Shown here: positions 8,701 to 16,992 of the stretch, piece after piece | How positions within the stretch are numbered: position 1 is the stretch's first letter | Layout of the letters: each line of letters opens with the position of its first letter | Source of the DNA: Acinetobacter sp. ANC 4805 | GTDB lineage: Bacteria > Pseudomonadota > Gammaproteobacteria > Pseudomonadales > Moraxellaceae | DNA: 64,000 nucleotides | Reading direction: 5' to 3' | Assembly: GCF_022549495.1 (NCBI RefSeq) | Contig: NZ_JAKZGD010000002.1 | Location: 347,717-411,716, forward strand | Notes under the pieces: model-generated | Told to the model about the DNA's origin: nothing | The model's database searches: none | Seen by the model: only the letters and a program-made list of their open reading frames with translations | Translations under genes and position numbers: made by a program

Positions 8701-11700
8701 ATTCAAATTGTTTTTGCAAAGCTAAAATAAGAGTGAAATGATTACGTGTATTAAGATAAATTTTTTCTTTGAAATGACTTTCTATCTCTGGATAAGTTTC
8801 TTGGCTAAGATGATTATTTAAAATTAAAATATCAAACCATATTTTTGCAATTTCATTTTCTAGATGATTGCCATATTTCCGATAAGAATATCCTTGAGCT
8901 TTCTGGGAATCTGATTTCGCTTGTTCAATTAGTAGATCGAGTTCCTTAATGCAAATCTTCTCTGTGATTGACCGAGCATATAATTTGTACCATGGCAGAA
9001 CTGCTGCAACATCTCGTTTTAGCGTGGTTATTTCTTCTGATGAGCTATACGTGTCCTTTATAAACTCATCTTTTAATCTCTCTGGTACTAAATCAAGTAG
9101 TTCTAATGTCTTATTATTCCATGCTTTATGTAAAGCGTAAGCCTTCATGTAGTTGACTCTATCCGAGTTTCCAAAACGATCTGTAATCTCATATGGTATT
9201 TGAGAAGGCAAATATTTTGATAAAATTTGATACGCCTCAGTAGCTGAACAAAGTTGTTGCTTAAAAGCTACTTCTAAAAAACAAAGAATGGGAGTTATCC
9301 CAATATCAAGTTTTACTTTGTCGTAACTCAGTAGTTTTAAAATTCGTGAAAAATTTTCAGAATAGATAATACAGTGATTTAATTTAAGTATCTCTATAAT
9401 ACCTAAAGTTAAAAATATATTATTTCCTGATTTATCTAAAATTTCTTGTATAACATCCATTTTATTAATTTTAATTAAATCTTGAACAGCTAGCTTAGTG
9501 ACTTCATAACTTACAAATTTTTTCCAATGTCTTCTAAGCCAATCCAAAGCATCATCAGTACTTTTAATATTTAAAAGAGTTATAAAAATATCACTAATTT
9601 CTTTGAATTCGATTTTTTCATGGCGTCTATTTTTTTTTGGAAGCTTAAACAAACTTCTTAGCCACTCATTAGCAATACGCAGTTTACTACGTGATTCCCC
9701 ATGGAACTCCTCTCGATATGATAGAAGTTTAGCCTCAGCAATATATTTCGAGCCATGCCATGAACCACCTTTAAATACTTTTTCAGAGATTAAATCTAAA
9801 ATTTGATGATCACTAAAGGTTGTACCAACTAGGTCTATATTCTCTTCAAGTAATTGGTACTGCCTAGCTTCTGCGGCAACTTCTCCACCAGCTTTTAATG
9901 ACAACCTAGCAACCTCTGTATATTTACCAAGTTTGAGTCCGGCTTTTATTGCAAATTGCAGACGCTGTAATTCAACCTTTCTTCTTTCTAGTGTGGAATT
10001 CGTTGGTAACATTTCAGAATTTAAAGATAACTCAACTAACTCCTCAAAATTACCTGCATCCATCAAGATTTGGGGTAGTACAGAAGCGGCATATACAGAA
10101 TTTACAGCGAGAGGTTTAAGCTTCTGAATAAAATCATTGAGCAAGCTAGTATCTTTTGGCTTATAAATTTCACGGAACCAAGACTCTGTTGGCTCATCAA
10201 CAAATTGAATATTATTGTCGCTAAGACGAATTGGATGACCACCTATATCAGAAATAATACTTCTTATTTGATCAGCCCTGATATTAGTTAAATCAGATAA
10301 AATTTGCAGTGGAATTAATGGACGTAAAATAGCAATTGAAGTCAGCAGTAAATCAATTTCTTCTGATTCGGAGTAGTTTTGTTCTTTGAAAGTGGAAATT
10401 GCCTTATCTAACAAATCTTTAATAGTATCTTCTACGCTTTTGGGAGTTCCACCAAAAAATGAAAGAATCTCATGCAAAGTTAAATTTTGTTCTAAAGCAA
10501 TACTTTGGACTCGTGGATTACCACTGGTAAGTCGATGAAATTCTAATACGTCTTGTGTCGAAACATCAGGATAGTAGTTTAATAGATGTTGTTTTGTTTC
10601 ATTTTCACTAAAGCGTTCTAAATCAAGAAGTTCAATATCTTGTTTAGGCATTAGAAGTTCAACTCTATAAGGTCTCGCTAAAGCAATTATTTTAATATTA
10701 TCAGGTAAATTTTCTTGTAAAAGATCAGTTATGAAAGAACGACCATAATTAAATTCATCTGCTGCCATTTGTGAGTTATCAGCAGCATCAATAACTATAA
10801 ATAGCTGCTTACTCTTATTAGAGAACCTTTCAGAAACTTGCTTTAATCTAAACAAAAATGCCTTTATATACTCGCTAGGACCGGCACTGGCTGTTGGTAT
10901 TAGTGGATGACATAAGCCTAATCCAGCTAATTCGTTTGCAATTTGAACTAACGCTATTTTATGTGTATGTCTTGCTGATGATGATTGTCTGTAGTCACCA
11001 TTACCAAAGCAGTCATAGACAATCGTCAATGATCCAGAAGGTATATAGTTGTGTAATTGTGTACTTAATATTGATTTACCTACACCACCTTCAGCCTGAA
11101 TAATAAATTTTTGACTATGTGATTCATTAATAATATTAATTAGTGTTCTTACGATAGGTCTATCAACAATATTTTCTAACTGTTTTATTAAGTTTTTTAC
11201 TGGAAACAGATCATCTGGGTTTGTTTTAAGTGCACGGAGTACTTCATATCGTGTAATTTCTGGTGTATTTTGGTTTTCGCTAAGTGCTTTACGAGTTATT
11301 AATTCCTTTAACTCATTTGGAGCATTAACATCATCCCCTGGTAGATAGTGAGCAACGTCTTGAGCAAGAATCTCACGTTGAGCTATATAGTTAGGCTCTT
11401 GTGATGGGAATTTTACAAGCCTAATAAAGTCCTCTAAATCATTACCTTTTAACGTAGTAAATTTTTCTAATTTTTGCAGATCAGCCGGTTTAGTAACTTT
11501 ACCCGTTTCCTTTAGCTCATTAATAGATTTATAGAAATCATCATTGATCGCTCTATTTGAAACGAAATGAAATTCTACTTTTTTTAACACCTCATCCTTA
11601 GATTCTTTATCTATCAAGCTACGATATCTTTTCGAAAAACCTTCGATGGTATTGCGTAATTTACTAGGCTCAAATGGGGTTTGTGTATGTAATGTGGAAT

Positions 11701-11947
11701 GTTTAAGTTGGGTGTATATGATTTTAGAGGCATCAGAAAAATGATTACTAGTATAGTATTCCCCCACATCTACGATTTCTTCGCCTTCTTCTACCTCCTC
11801 ATTAAATTCAGTTTTACTAGGACCTTCAATAGTCAAGGTATGTAATCCAGATAGGGGATTTAGAAGTAGAAGAGCTTTTCTTGCAGCCCATAAATAATGA
11901 AACTGATCGCCATCTCTACTTGCTCTAACTAAATCTGCATTACCCAT
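5711..11947 (-). CDS. avs3a: Avs3a-like antiphage nuclease-STAND NTPase
   Basis: 2078 aa. The N-terminus looks like a Cap4/DUF4297-type PD-(D/E)xK nuclease: R-D-G-D-Q-F-H-Y-L-W-A-A at 11-22, an acidic E-G-P at 41-43, and the catalytic-type Q80-L-K82-H-S. An NTPase core follows, with Walker A E-G-G-V-G-K-S (286-292) and Walker B F-I-V-I-D-A-A-D (383-390). About 1600 residues of helical repeats come next, in the position of the TPR-like sensor of Avs proteins. This order and size fit Avs3a; known Avs3 proteins recognise the phage large terminase and then degrade DNA. That function is taken from the family, not shown here. The operon is on the minus strand, opposite to the metallophosphoesterase gene, and is followed by the small avs3b-like gene. 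Other Cap4-STAND families with the same layout remain possible. Confidence 0.7.
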   Translation of the reverse strand: MGNADLVRASRDGDQFHYLWAARKALLLLNPLSGLHTLTIEGPSKTEFNEEVEEGEEIVDVGEYYTSNHFSDASKIIYTQLKHSTLHTQTPFEPSKLRNTIEGFSKRYRSLIDKESKDEVLKKVEFHFVSNRAINDDFYKSINELKETGKVTKPADLQKLEKFTTLKGNDLEDFIRLVKFPSQEPNYIAQREILAQDVAHYLPGDDVNAPNELKELITRKALSENQNTPEITRYEVLRALKTNPDDLFPVKNLIKQLENIVDRPIVRTLINIINESHSQKFIIQAEGGVGKSILSTQLHNYIPSGSLTIVYDCFGNGDYRQSSSARHTHKIALVQIANELAGLGLCHPLIPTASAGPSEYIKAFLFRLKQVSERFSNKSKQLFIVIDAADNSQMAADEFNYGRSFITDLLQENLPDNIKIIALARPYRVELLMPKQDIELLDLERFSENETKQHLLNYYPDVSTQDVLEFHRLTSGNPRVQSIALEQNLTLHEILSFFGGTPKSVEDTIKDLLDKAISTFKEQNYSESEEIDLLLTSIAILRPLIPLQILSDLTNIRADQIRSIISDIGGHPIRLSDNNIQFVDEPTESWFREIYKPKDTSLLNDFIQKLKPLAVNSVYAASVLPQILMDAGNFEELVELSLNSEMLPTNSTLERRKVELQRLQFAIKAGLKLGKYTEVARLSLKAGGEVAAEARQYQLLEENIDLVGTTFSDHQILDLISEKVFKGGSWHGSKYIAEAKLLSYREEFHGESRSKLRIANEWLRSLFKLPKKNRRHEKIEFKEISDIFITLLNIKSTDDALDWLRRHWKKFVSYEVTKLAVQDLIKINKMDVIQEILDKSGNNIFLTLGIIEILKLNHCIIYSENFSRILKLLSYDKVKLDIGITPILCFLEVAFKQQLCSATEAYQILSKYLPSQIPYEITDRFGNSDRVNYMKAYALHKAWNNKTLELLDLVPERLKDEFIKDTYSSSEEITTLKRDVAAVLPWYKLYARSITEKICIKELDLLIEQAKSDSQKAQGYSYRKYGNHLENEIAKIWFDILILNNHLSQETYPEIESHFKEKIYLNTRNHFTLILALQKQFELEDYCYENIYKNLKALENSDDRAETLVSDYMSIAQSIFPLDQIEATTILNKAIEVSSKLGEENLQRWNALLCYGVKAGQEQNNRKPQLCYRFSQCAELTYKYVHRDKHFPWDYIVDAIYDLDPNSAFAIASRWRDRRFGDEDRILGNLVDKLLKEQFLSPLIPFAFKAMGATYDLDNLLSSIKSLALSDELKRKVLQSFYLYIVVPNPSEKNISRLRDLVEAFNITDQTVQDFFLSLSNSEVYVQVEEASHSSTFDQEKFDWDVFFENYTDSNRSVDFVAAFIGFQELKNKHWIKKAFYVQLFQKISPSQAILLINWWFDNPRNRIRDLDDLLIAIPLRFKRRMSFLDVLDSRIKQFLKIHHADFYIDTYGSNLKLHILSVLTGKPKTDYIQSLLEGMSESSITLESESLFRIAHLLTPMITPNQSCEVLEYGLGLLESDLGSDIADGQWHEELAPPENTIESISGYIWSSLASPFNTVKWQAAHTVKLLCDFEQRELFSYLINFISDENYRSFYDQKFEFYQYSAIQWLLNALLKVSYSPNNFLAEYVETFKQLVDPNRPHLMIRQLASKILLNLFRLKLITLNEEEIKAYLEIGKSNFNKVEQEAIDLSKYSDMNQDEIDSFGIDFGPYWLDPLGSMFGLHPTHIYFETTQILKNEIGFTDKRKANDARHKMEIYDWQQVRHSHGSSPKVEDLDFYLSYHAMMITADKLLQTIPLLESEYSWRDFDDWIRRYDLSSIEPYWLSDFRDPCPRITTEWPKEDRKNSLNWSYSCSSVDYDDSIYHSDLELCLWGGWSEVNNYNQAKDIRIRSSLVSPDTSNALWRSLQSVESSYSYHLPNANNEQFEIDEDNFKLKGWIIEQEIDLSNFDDDLWGAALRYEITQPSRETISLMNLSSDSLKKNWFYKNERVINLSIWGEYKNEDYEYSNGYKLKVNKIFILDMLNKINMDMIISVDINRRHKYGSYEYKQNSEGLDEYLPSSKRVYLMKKNGDMYVY

Positions 11948-12289
11948 AAATATACCTGTTTAAAAAATCTTAAAATATTTTTAATTTAAAACTATTAATA
12001 ACAATTTCATCGAGCTGTGAAATAACCAATTAATAGGTCATCTACCACGGATACTAGTTGGTCTATAAAACTCCACTTCAAACTAGAATCCATATCTGGT
12101 GAATTTTTCTTTTAATCACTTAGATGAATCTCAAATTTCTTTGAGGTCTATTGTGTTTGATTTAAAAAAGTAAAGCTATAGATTTTAATGGTATACGTCA
12201 ATTTGTGACGCAATTCTTAATTTTCTACCTATATACTTGTTAAATTTTTTGTTTAGATAAAAGATCTTTTCATGCACAGGATGTTAGAT
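11948..12289. other. Divergent promoter region of avs3a-like operon and membrane gene
   Basis: About 340 bp, AT-rich, between divergent starts. It contains ACCAA...TTGGT arms around 12026-12063 that could form a weak stem. I see no clear operator. Confidence 0.4.
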
Positions 12290-12811
12290 ATGGAGTGGGT
12301 TAAATTAATAGTAGGGGCTTTATTAGGACTTGGCTTTTTTGGAACAGTTATTAAATGGTTTTTTTCACCAAGATTTCGTCTTGAACTAAAAAAGAAAAAT
12401 TTTAAAGAAGATAAGATAGAGTTGGATAATTACTTAGAAGCATGTAAGAAATTTAACCAAAATAAAAATTCATTACAACCTATACAATTCCAATATGCGA
12501 CTAATAATTTTTTAGGGACTAATAGATATCACTATAGTTTGTTCAATAAAAGAATTAATAATTTATGGAATTTCAGCAAGATTTTTTCAGATTTAAATCA
12601 TGGTTATTTCTTCCTAAAACAAGGCATAGAAAATAATCAAGCATATTTAGAATATATCTTTAAAGAAAAAACAATTAATAATATCAAGTCAATAGCAATA
12701 ATAATACTTATTTGTGCTGCATTAGTGTATCTAGGTTTAGTAATATTTGAAGTATTTTTCCTAGAAGAACTTACTTCAAGTAAAATAATAGATAAGGATA
12801 CATATTCATTT
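12290..12811 (+). pseudogene. Membrane protein, 5' part, interrupted by IS3-family element
   Basis: The ATG at 12290 has AGGA 8 bases upstream. The reading frame gives a first hydrophobic segment (about residues 4-25), a charged cytoplasmic-like middle, and a second hydrophobic segment (about 135-158). The IS supplies a stop right after S-F. Beyond the IS the frame resumes at 14049 with Y-K-I-L-F and a third hydrophobic segment. Removing the IS and one TTT copy restores a protein of about 216 residues with three membrane spans. No family is recognised. It diverges from the Avs3-like operon and may be a cargo accessory gene; it is probably non-functional here. Confidence 0.75.
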
Positions 12812-12829
12812 TGAATAGCCACTAATATC

Positions 12830-13702
12830 CTAGACACACGCCAGCTTCATTTCATGAAACGTCTCAAAGTCCTTCGGTGACTGTTGGTTGTTAGCACCAT
12901 GGCGACGCTTCACGTTGTAGAACATCTCAATATACTCAAATATATCTGATCTAGCTTCAGCACGTGTTGAATATATCTTCCGTTTAACTCTTTCTCGTTT
13001 CAGTAGCTGGAAAAAGCTCTCAGCTACTGCATTGTCGTGACAGTTGCCACGACGGCTCATACTGCTTTCCAAACCATGTTGCTTTAGAAGGTCCTGCCAT
13101 TCATAACTGGTATATTGACTACCTTGGTCTGAGTGTACCAATACTTTATTTGTTGGTGATCTGCGCCAAATTGCCATGAGTAAGGCATCTAAAACTAACG
13201 CTGTAGTCATCATTGGTTTCATCGACCAACCGACAACTAATCGTGAAAATAGATCAATAACGACAGCCAAGAACAACCATCCCTCATGCGTGCGGATGTA
13301 GGTAAAATCAGTCACCCAAGCTTGATTTGGTTCAGTTGGATTAAACTGCCGATCCAAAGTATTGGATTGGACAATAGGTTGAAAGCCCTTGGAATATCTT
13401 GGTTTACGATAGCCTCGCTGGGATTTCAAACCCTCACGTTGCATCAAGCGATGAACCCGATTAATACCACATGACTCACCAACGTCACGCAGGTCACAGA
13501 AAATCTTGCGGTAGCCATAAACACCGCCTGATTCCAACCAGAACTGTTTAATCAGCCCTGATAACTGTTCACTACGTTTAGCTGTAGCACTCAAAGGTTG
13601 TTTTAACCAGGCATAAAAGCCGCTGCGATGAACTTCCAATGCAGAACACATTCGTCGAACAGACCAAAACTGCTGGTTGTCCTTGATAAATGCGTACCTC
13701 AT
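12830..13702 (-). CDS. IS3-family transposase OrfB (DDE integrase core)
   Basis: 290 aa. An N-terminal HTH_21-like region (G-V-Y-G-Y-R-K-I, about 61-68) is followed by an rve integrase core. The DDE residues are visible in W-V-T-D-F-T-Y, V-H-S-D-Q-G-S-Q-Y and D-N-A-V-A-E-S-F-F. Its start codon overlaps the orfA stop as ATGA. A fused OrfAB by frameshifting is usual in the family. All parts needed for transposition look intact. Confidence 0.95.
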   Translation of the reverse strand: MRYAFIKDNQQFWSVRRMCSALEVHRSGFYAWLKQPLSATAKRSEQLSGLIKQFWLESGGVYGYRKIFCDLRDVGESCGINRVHRLMQREGLKSQRGYRKPRYSKGFQPIVQSNTLDRQFNPTEPNQAWVTDFTYIRTHEGWLFLAVVIDLFSRLVVGWSMKPMMTTALVLDALLMAIWRRSPTNKVLVHSDQGSQYTSYEWQDLLKQHGLESSMSRRGNCHDNAVAESFFQLLKRERVKRKIYSTRAEARSDIFEYIEMFYNVKRRHGANNQQSPKDFETFHEMKLACV

Positions 13703-13980
13703 TTGGACTGGCTTGCGAAGTACGCCGCGGCCTTTTTTAAGATATCCCGCTCTTCGGTGACTCGTTGTAGTTCATTCTTTAGTCGAGCAAGCTCTTTGGC
13801 TTGATCAATCTGGGCTGATGCAGCTTGACTGGATTTAGGATCGTATTTCTTAATCCAAGCGTAGAGACTGTGAGTTGTCGTCCCAAGGCGATCTGCAACC
13901 TCGGCAATGCTGTAACCTTTCTCTGTTACTTGCCGAACAGCTTCAATCTTGAACTCGTCGGTATATCGTTTTCCACTCAT
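13699..13980 (-). CDS. IS3-family transposase OrfA (HTH)
   Basis: 93 aa. It begins M-S-G-K-R-Y-T-D-E-F-K-I-E-A-V, typical of the HTH_Tnp_1 domain, with the recognition region I-A-E-V-A-D-R-L-G-T-T-T-H-S-L-Y-A-W-I at about 25-43. A leucine-zipper-like coiled coil (L-A-R-L-K-N-E-L-Q-R-V-T-E-E-R) follows. It binds the IS ends and pairs with OrfB. Confidence 0.93.
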   Translation of the reverse strand: MSGKRYTDEFKIEAVRQVTEKGYSIAEVADRLGTTTHSLYAWIKKYDPKSSQAASAQIDQAKELARLKNELQRVTEERDILKKAAAYFASQSK

Positions 13981-14045
13981 AAAACACCTTGTTAATTAGC
14001 TATATTATCTAACTTAACGATGTCTACAAAATTAGTGGCTATTCA

Positions 14046-14177
14046 TTTTATAAAATTCTTTTCTGTATAGTGTATGTCGCTCTGATCATAGGGGCATCAT
14101 ACTTTGGTGGTAAAGCAAGTACGGCTTTATATCTGAAAGATATTTTTGATATTAGGGAAAAGAGTGATCAGAATTAA
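14046..14177 (+). pseudogene. Membrane protein, 3' part, separated by the IS
   Basis: In frame with 12290-12811 once the IS and one TTT copy are removed. It encodes Y-K-I-L-F-C-I-V-Y-V-A-L-I-I-G-A-S-Y-F, a membrane span, and a short charged tail ending at TAA 14175-14177. It lacks its own start. Confidence 0.7.
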
Positions 14178-14199
14178 ATTTCTAAAGTCGACAAAAAAT

Positions 14200-14514
14200 T
14201 TAATTAAACTCCTCAATAAACTTTAAAACTTCTAATTTCTGTAACTCTGATAGCAAATGCAATTTTAATATAATTTCAGCCATCAAGCTATCTTCAGTAT
14301 AAAAATACGAAACAGGTACTTCTAAAACATCAGCAATTTTTGTTGCCATAAGAAAATCTGGTAAATGTTTTCCTGTTTCATATTGATTCATCCTCGCACT
14401 CGCAGAGGATTCATCTATGCCTGCCAAGATTCCTAATCTCTCTTGAGAAAGCTTTTTTTCTGTTCGGGCAGTTCTTAAGCGCAGAGAAAAAATATTTGAA
14501 GTATTTCGTACCAT
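14200..14514 (-). CDS. Cro/CI-type HTH transcriptional repressor
   Basis: 104 aa. HTH_3 domain at about 10-66: L-R-T-A-R-T-E-K-K-L-S-Q-E-R-L-G-I-L-A-G-I, then the recognition helix and Y-E-T-G-K-H-L-P-D, then A-D-V-L-E-V-P-V-S-Y-F-Y. A short C-terminal helix follows. It diverges from the lipoprotein gene at 14751, and the space between holds three copies of a palindrome (14538-14610) immediately beside its own start, so it very probably represses itself. Its partner target may be the lipoprotein operon. Confidence 0.85.
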   Translation of the reverse strand: MVRNTSNIFSLRLRTARTEKKLSQERLGILAGIDESSASARMNQYETGKHLPDFLMATKIADVLEVPVSYFYTEDSLMAEIILKLHLLSELQKLEVLKFIEEFN

Positions 14515-14537
14515 TAGCTTAGTAATAGATCATAAAG

Positions 14538-14610
14538 CTAAGATTTTCTTAGTTTTGAGTTGATTTTTTACTAAGGATTTCTTAGTATTTCAAAACTAAG
14601 GAATCCTTAG
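14538..14610. promoter_or_regulatory. Three palindromic operators for the adjacent repressor
   Basis: CTAAGATTTTCTTAG (14538-14552), CTAAGGATTTCTTAG (14571-14585) and CTAAGGAATCCTTAG (14596-14610, a perfect palindrome) share CTAAG-N5-CTTAG. Start-to-start spacings are 33 and 25 bp. They lie 24-96 bp upstream of the repressor start. Confidence 0.75.
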
Positions 14611-14750
14611 CCTTGATCAATTAGATACGTTAGAGATTCATAACCATTTCCTTCGTTTTTTATCAATGCTCAAATTTTGCAAAAAGAAGTTCTAGCACTT
14701 ATATGTATTGGAAAACTGTTCAAAGTAAGTGAAACTTAAAGAGAGGATAA

Positions 14751-15623
14751 ATGAATACAATTAAATTAATTACTGGGCTTTCGCTCATAACAAGTATGAT
14801 TGGTTGTGCAACCGCTAATCATATAAAAATGTCTGATGTCTCAAATTTTAAAAGTCCTAATGACGTCATTGCTGCAAAACAATTGAATGGGAAAAGTGGC
14901 TCAGGAAAAGAGTACATGGTTTCCTCTGAGTTACTTGACCATAAAATTCCATTCACTTATTTAAAAACATTTTGTGAATCACAAAACGGGCATTTTGTTC
15001 AAACATATCAATCTAAATTTTCTAGGTTAACAACACCTATTCAGGGTTATACAGATATTGCACTAAAATATATTGGAGGGTTTACTTGCTCAGCTTCACA
15101 ACCTTGGGGTGTACGAATTGAACCTATTGCAAATAGATACAATCAAATATACCAGCTCACTTTTCTTACATTAAAAACTGAATTAGCTACTCCTACAGAT
15201 CTTTTAAATGCGTCAAATGTTTACTATAGACTTGATCTCAAAAAACAACGAGAGATTGATGCTCAGATACAACAACGTAATCAAGAGGTTAGAAATCAAC
15301 AACAGAAATATCAACAAATGGTTGCTGCTAATGCGCCTAAAGTAAATGATATTGGTCGTACAATCTGTAAAGATACCTCAGTTTCTGAATATACAGGTTT
15401 AGTAGTACTTGGGCAGCCTCAATTTCAAACTGTAGATGGTGCGAAAGTGATTGCAAGTCTGGAAGCTATTAGCAACAACAACCTTAAAATCACCATCAAA
15501 GGTTGGCTAAGTAGTAATAATAGTATCGCTTCAGGAGTTAATGTGATGTACAAGCAAACACCACTTGAGTCAGGACGAGTAATTTGGGATAGCAAAGAAA
15601 ATTGGTATACATGTTTGTATTAG
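14751..15623 (+). CDS. Predicted lipoprotein
   Basis: 290 aa. It has a signal peptide with lipobox I-T-S-M-I-G-C-A (Cys19), so it is probably a lipid-anchored envelope protein. A conserved-looking middle domain has cysteines at F-C-E-S and G-F-T-C-S. It is followed by a Gln-rich, probably coiled-coil stretch (about 165-190), and a C-terminal beta-rich domain ends in W-Y-T-C-L-Y. AGAGAGGA lies upstream of the ATG. No family is recognised. It is probably controlled by the divergent repressor. Confidence 0.65.
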   Translation: MNTIKLITGLSLITSMIGCATANHIKMSDVSNFKSPNDVIAAKQLNGKSGSGKEYMVSSELLDHKIPFTYLKTFCESQNGHFVQTYQSKFSRLTTPIQGYTDIALKYIGGFTCSASQPWGVRIEPIANRYNQIYQLTFLTLKTELATPTDLLNASNVYYRLDLKKQREIDAQIQQRNQEVRNQQQKYQQMVAANAPKVNDIGRTICKDTSVSEYTGLVVLGQPQFQTVDGAKVIASLEAISNNNLKITIKGWLSSNNSIASGVNVMYKQTPLESGRVIWDSKENWYTCLY

Positions 15624-15790
15624 AAACAGACGTTATTCAATCATTTGCATTCAAGAGATTTAAGTATATAAATCAAATTAATATATCTATTTTAGGATGC
15701 ATACATGCTATATGTTTACCCTTCATTCAATTTCAGGGGGAATTTGCATACAGGGTTAGCTATCCTAGCTATGTTTTTGGGAGTTTTATC

Positions 15791-16273
15791 ATGTTAAAGT
15801 CAGTTAACTTACCGTTGTATAATGATTTTTTGAAAATCTTTGTAGAGTGTGAAATAGTTAATTGGCAAGCAAAACATTTTTGGGAGAAAATTAAATTCAA
15901 TCAAAATTACAGGACTAATGAAGATAAACGTTTAATGTATGTTGGACTAAAAATTCTACTTAAATGTGAGTATCTTGAAGTCGATGTTAATAAATCCTCA
16001 AAAAGAGCTTTTAGCTATAATGAGACTCCTCGCTTAAATGAACTCAGAGATAGATATAAAAAGAAAAAACTTGAACCGATATTCTCTATAAAAAGAGCTA
16101 AATTCCTAAATGAAATTGATGATAAAGAAAATAATATTAAATTTATTGAGTCACTGATTTTAGATGATAAAACATTGGAAAAATATTTTATTAATTATAG
16201 AGAGAAATTAAAAAATGATATTAGGAATATTAACTCAAATATTAAATTAATGGATGAAATATTAAATAAATAA
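15791..16273 (+). CDS. Hypothetical Lys-rich helical protein
   Basis: 160 aa from the ATG at 15791, which has GGGAG 8 bases upstream. The frame is open back to 15602 but no good start site lies there. The protein is charged and helical, with a K-K-K-K patch near the middle and a coiled-coil-like C-terminus. No motif is recognised. It lies downstream of the lipoprotein and may be co-transcribed. Confidence 0.5.
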   Translation: MLKSVNLPLYNDFLKIFVECEIVNWQAKHFWEKIKFNQNYRTNEDKRLMYVGLKILLKCEYLEVDVNKSSKRAFSYNETPRLNELRDRYKKKKLEPIFSIKRAKFLNEIDDKENNIKFIESLILDDKTLEKYFINYREKLKNDIRNINSNIKLMDEILNK

Positions 16274-16516
16274 GATGCCATTGAAAGATTAAATAAAATA
16301 AATAAGATCGATAGAAAATATTTTTTTGTTGGAGAAATTTTATTTGCTTTTAGAAGGATTTCGCCTCCATTTAACCTAGCAGGTATAATAGAAAATGCAT
16401 AGGTGGGCTAGTTTTGAGAAAATATAGCTTAATAATTTTTAGGTGTCTGTTACGAATCTTATGGTATTCTTATTATATAGATTGATTATTTTCATTAGCT
16501 ACATAAGGACAAGAAT

Positions 16517-16981
16517 GTGAAACCTTCTTATCAAGCTAGAAAGTTAACACTGCAAGAAAAATTACTTGCTCAATCCGTGTTTGGCGATAAAATAAATTAC
16601 AACATACCTAGAATAATCCCTAGGACATTTCTTCCTTGGCAGCTAAAAGGTATGTTCATGGCTCCCAATGGCAACATTTATATAAATTCATCAGATTACA
16701 GTGAAAATTACGCATTAGAGTCGAAGTCCATACAAGGTCTTTTCATACATGAAATGGCTCATATCATGCAATATCAGAATGGTACTAATGTGCTTCTAAA
16801 GGGAGCAATATTACAAATCGCTTATTATTTGAGTTTTAAGTTATACAACCCGTACAAATATGTTTTTCATCATGACAAGTCTTTTGATGCCTATAACATT
16901 GAGCAACAAGGGGATATCGCTCGAGATATTTGTTCAGGTCTAATACCCAATATAATTTGTAAACCTGATATTAAGCTATAA
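16517..16981 (+). CDS. HExxH metallopeptidase-like protein, paralogue of the disrupted target gene
   Basis: 154 aa. The start is GTG at 16517 with AAGGA just upstream; the overlapping ATG at 16515 is followed at once by TGA. The zinc-type motif H-E-M-A-H-I-M-Q is at about 77-84, preceded by F-M-A-P-N-G-N-I-Y-I and followed by V-L-L-K-G, L-Y-N-P-Y-K-Y and N-I-E-Q-Q-G-D-I-A-R-D-I. The blocks match both halves of the gene split by the island (roughly half of residues identical by eye). It lies 11 bp from the convergent end of the recombinase operon. The family is often annotated as Vgr/Rhs-related; function unknown. The island thus brings an intact but divergent version of the gene it destroys. 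Confidence 0.7.
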   Translation: MKPSYQARKLTLQEKLLAQSVFGDKINYNIPRIIPRTFLPWQLKGMFMAPNGNIYINSSDYSENYALESKSIQGLFIHEMAHIMQYQNGTNVLLKGAILQIAYYLSFKLYNPYKYVFHHDKSFDAYNIEQQGDIARDICSGLIPNIICKPDIKL

Positions 16982-16992
16982 TTAATACCTGA

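Larger units (their letters stand above)
12812..14045 (-). mobile_element. Complete IS3-family insertion sequence (IS1236-like), 1234 bp
   Basis: The ends are inverted repeats starting TGAATAGCCACTAAT on both sides (12812 onward and 14045 backward). TTT is duplicated at 12809-12811 and 14046-14048. It carries orfA and orfB on the minus strand. Size, 3-bp duplication and gene layout fit the IS3 family. The IS1236 comparison is from memory of Acinetobacter IS elements and was not checked by alignment. Confidence 0.9.

Noticed and set aside
15602..15790. Extension of the 15791 gene back to 15602
   Set aside because: No ribosome site at the far start, and it would overlap the lipoprotein gene; GGGAG at 15778-15782 favours the shorter form.
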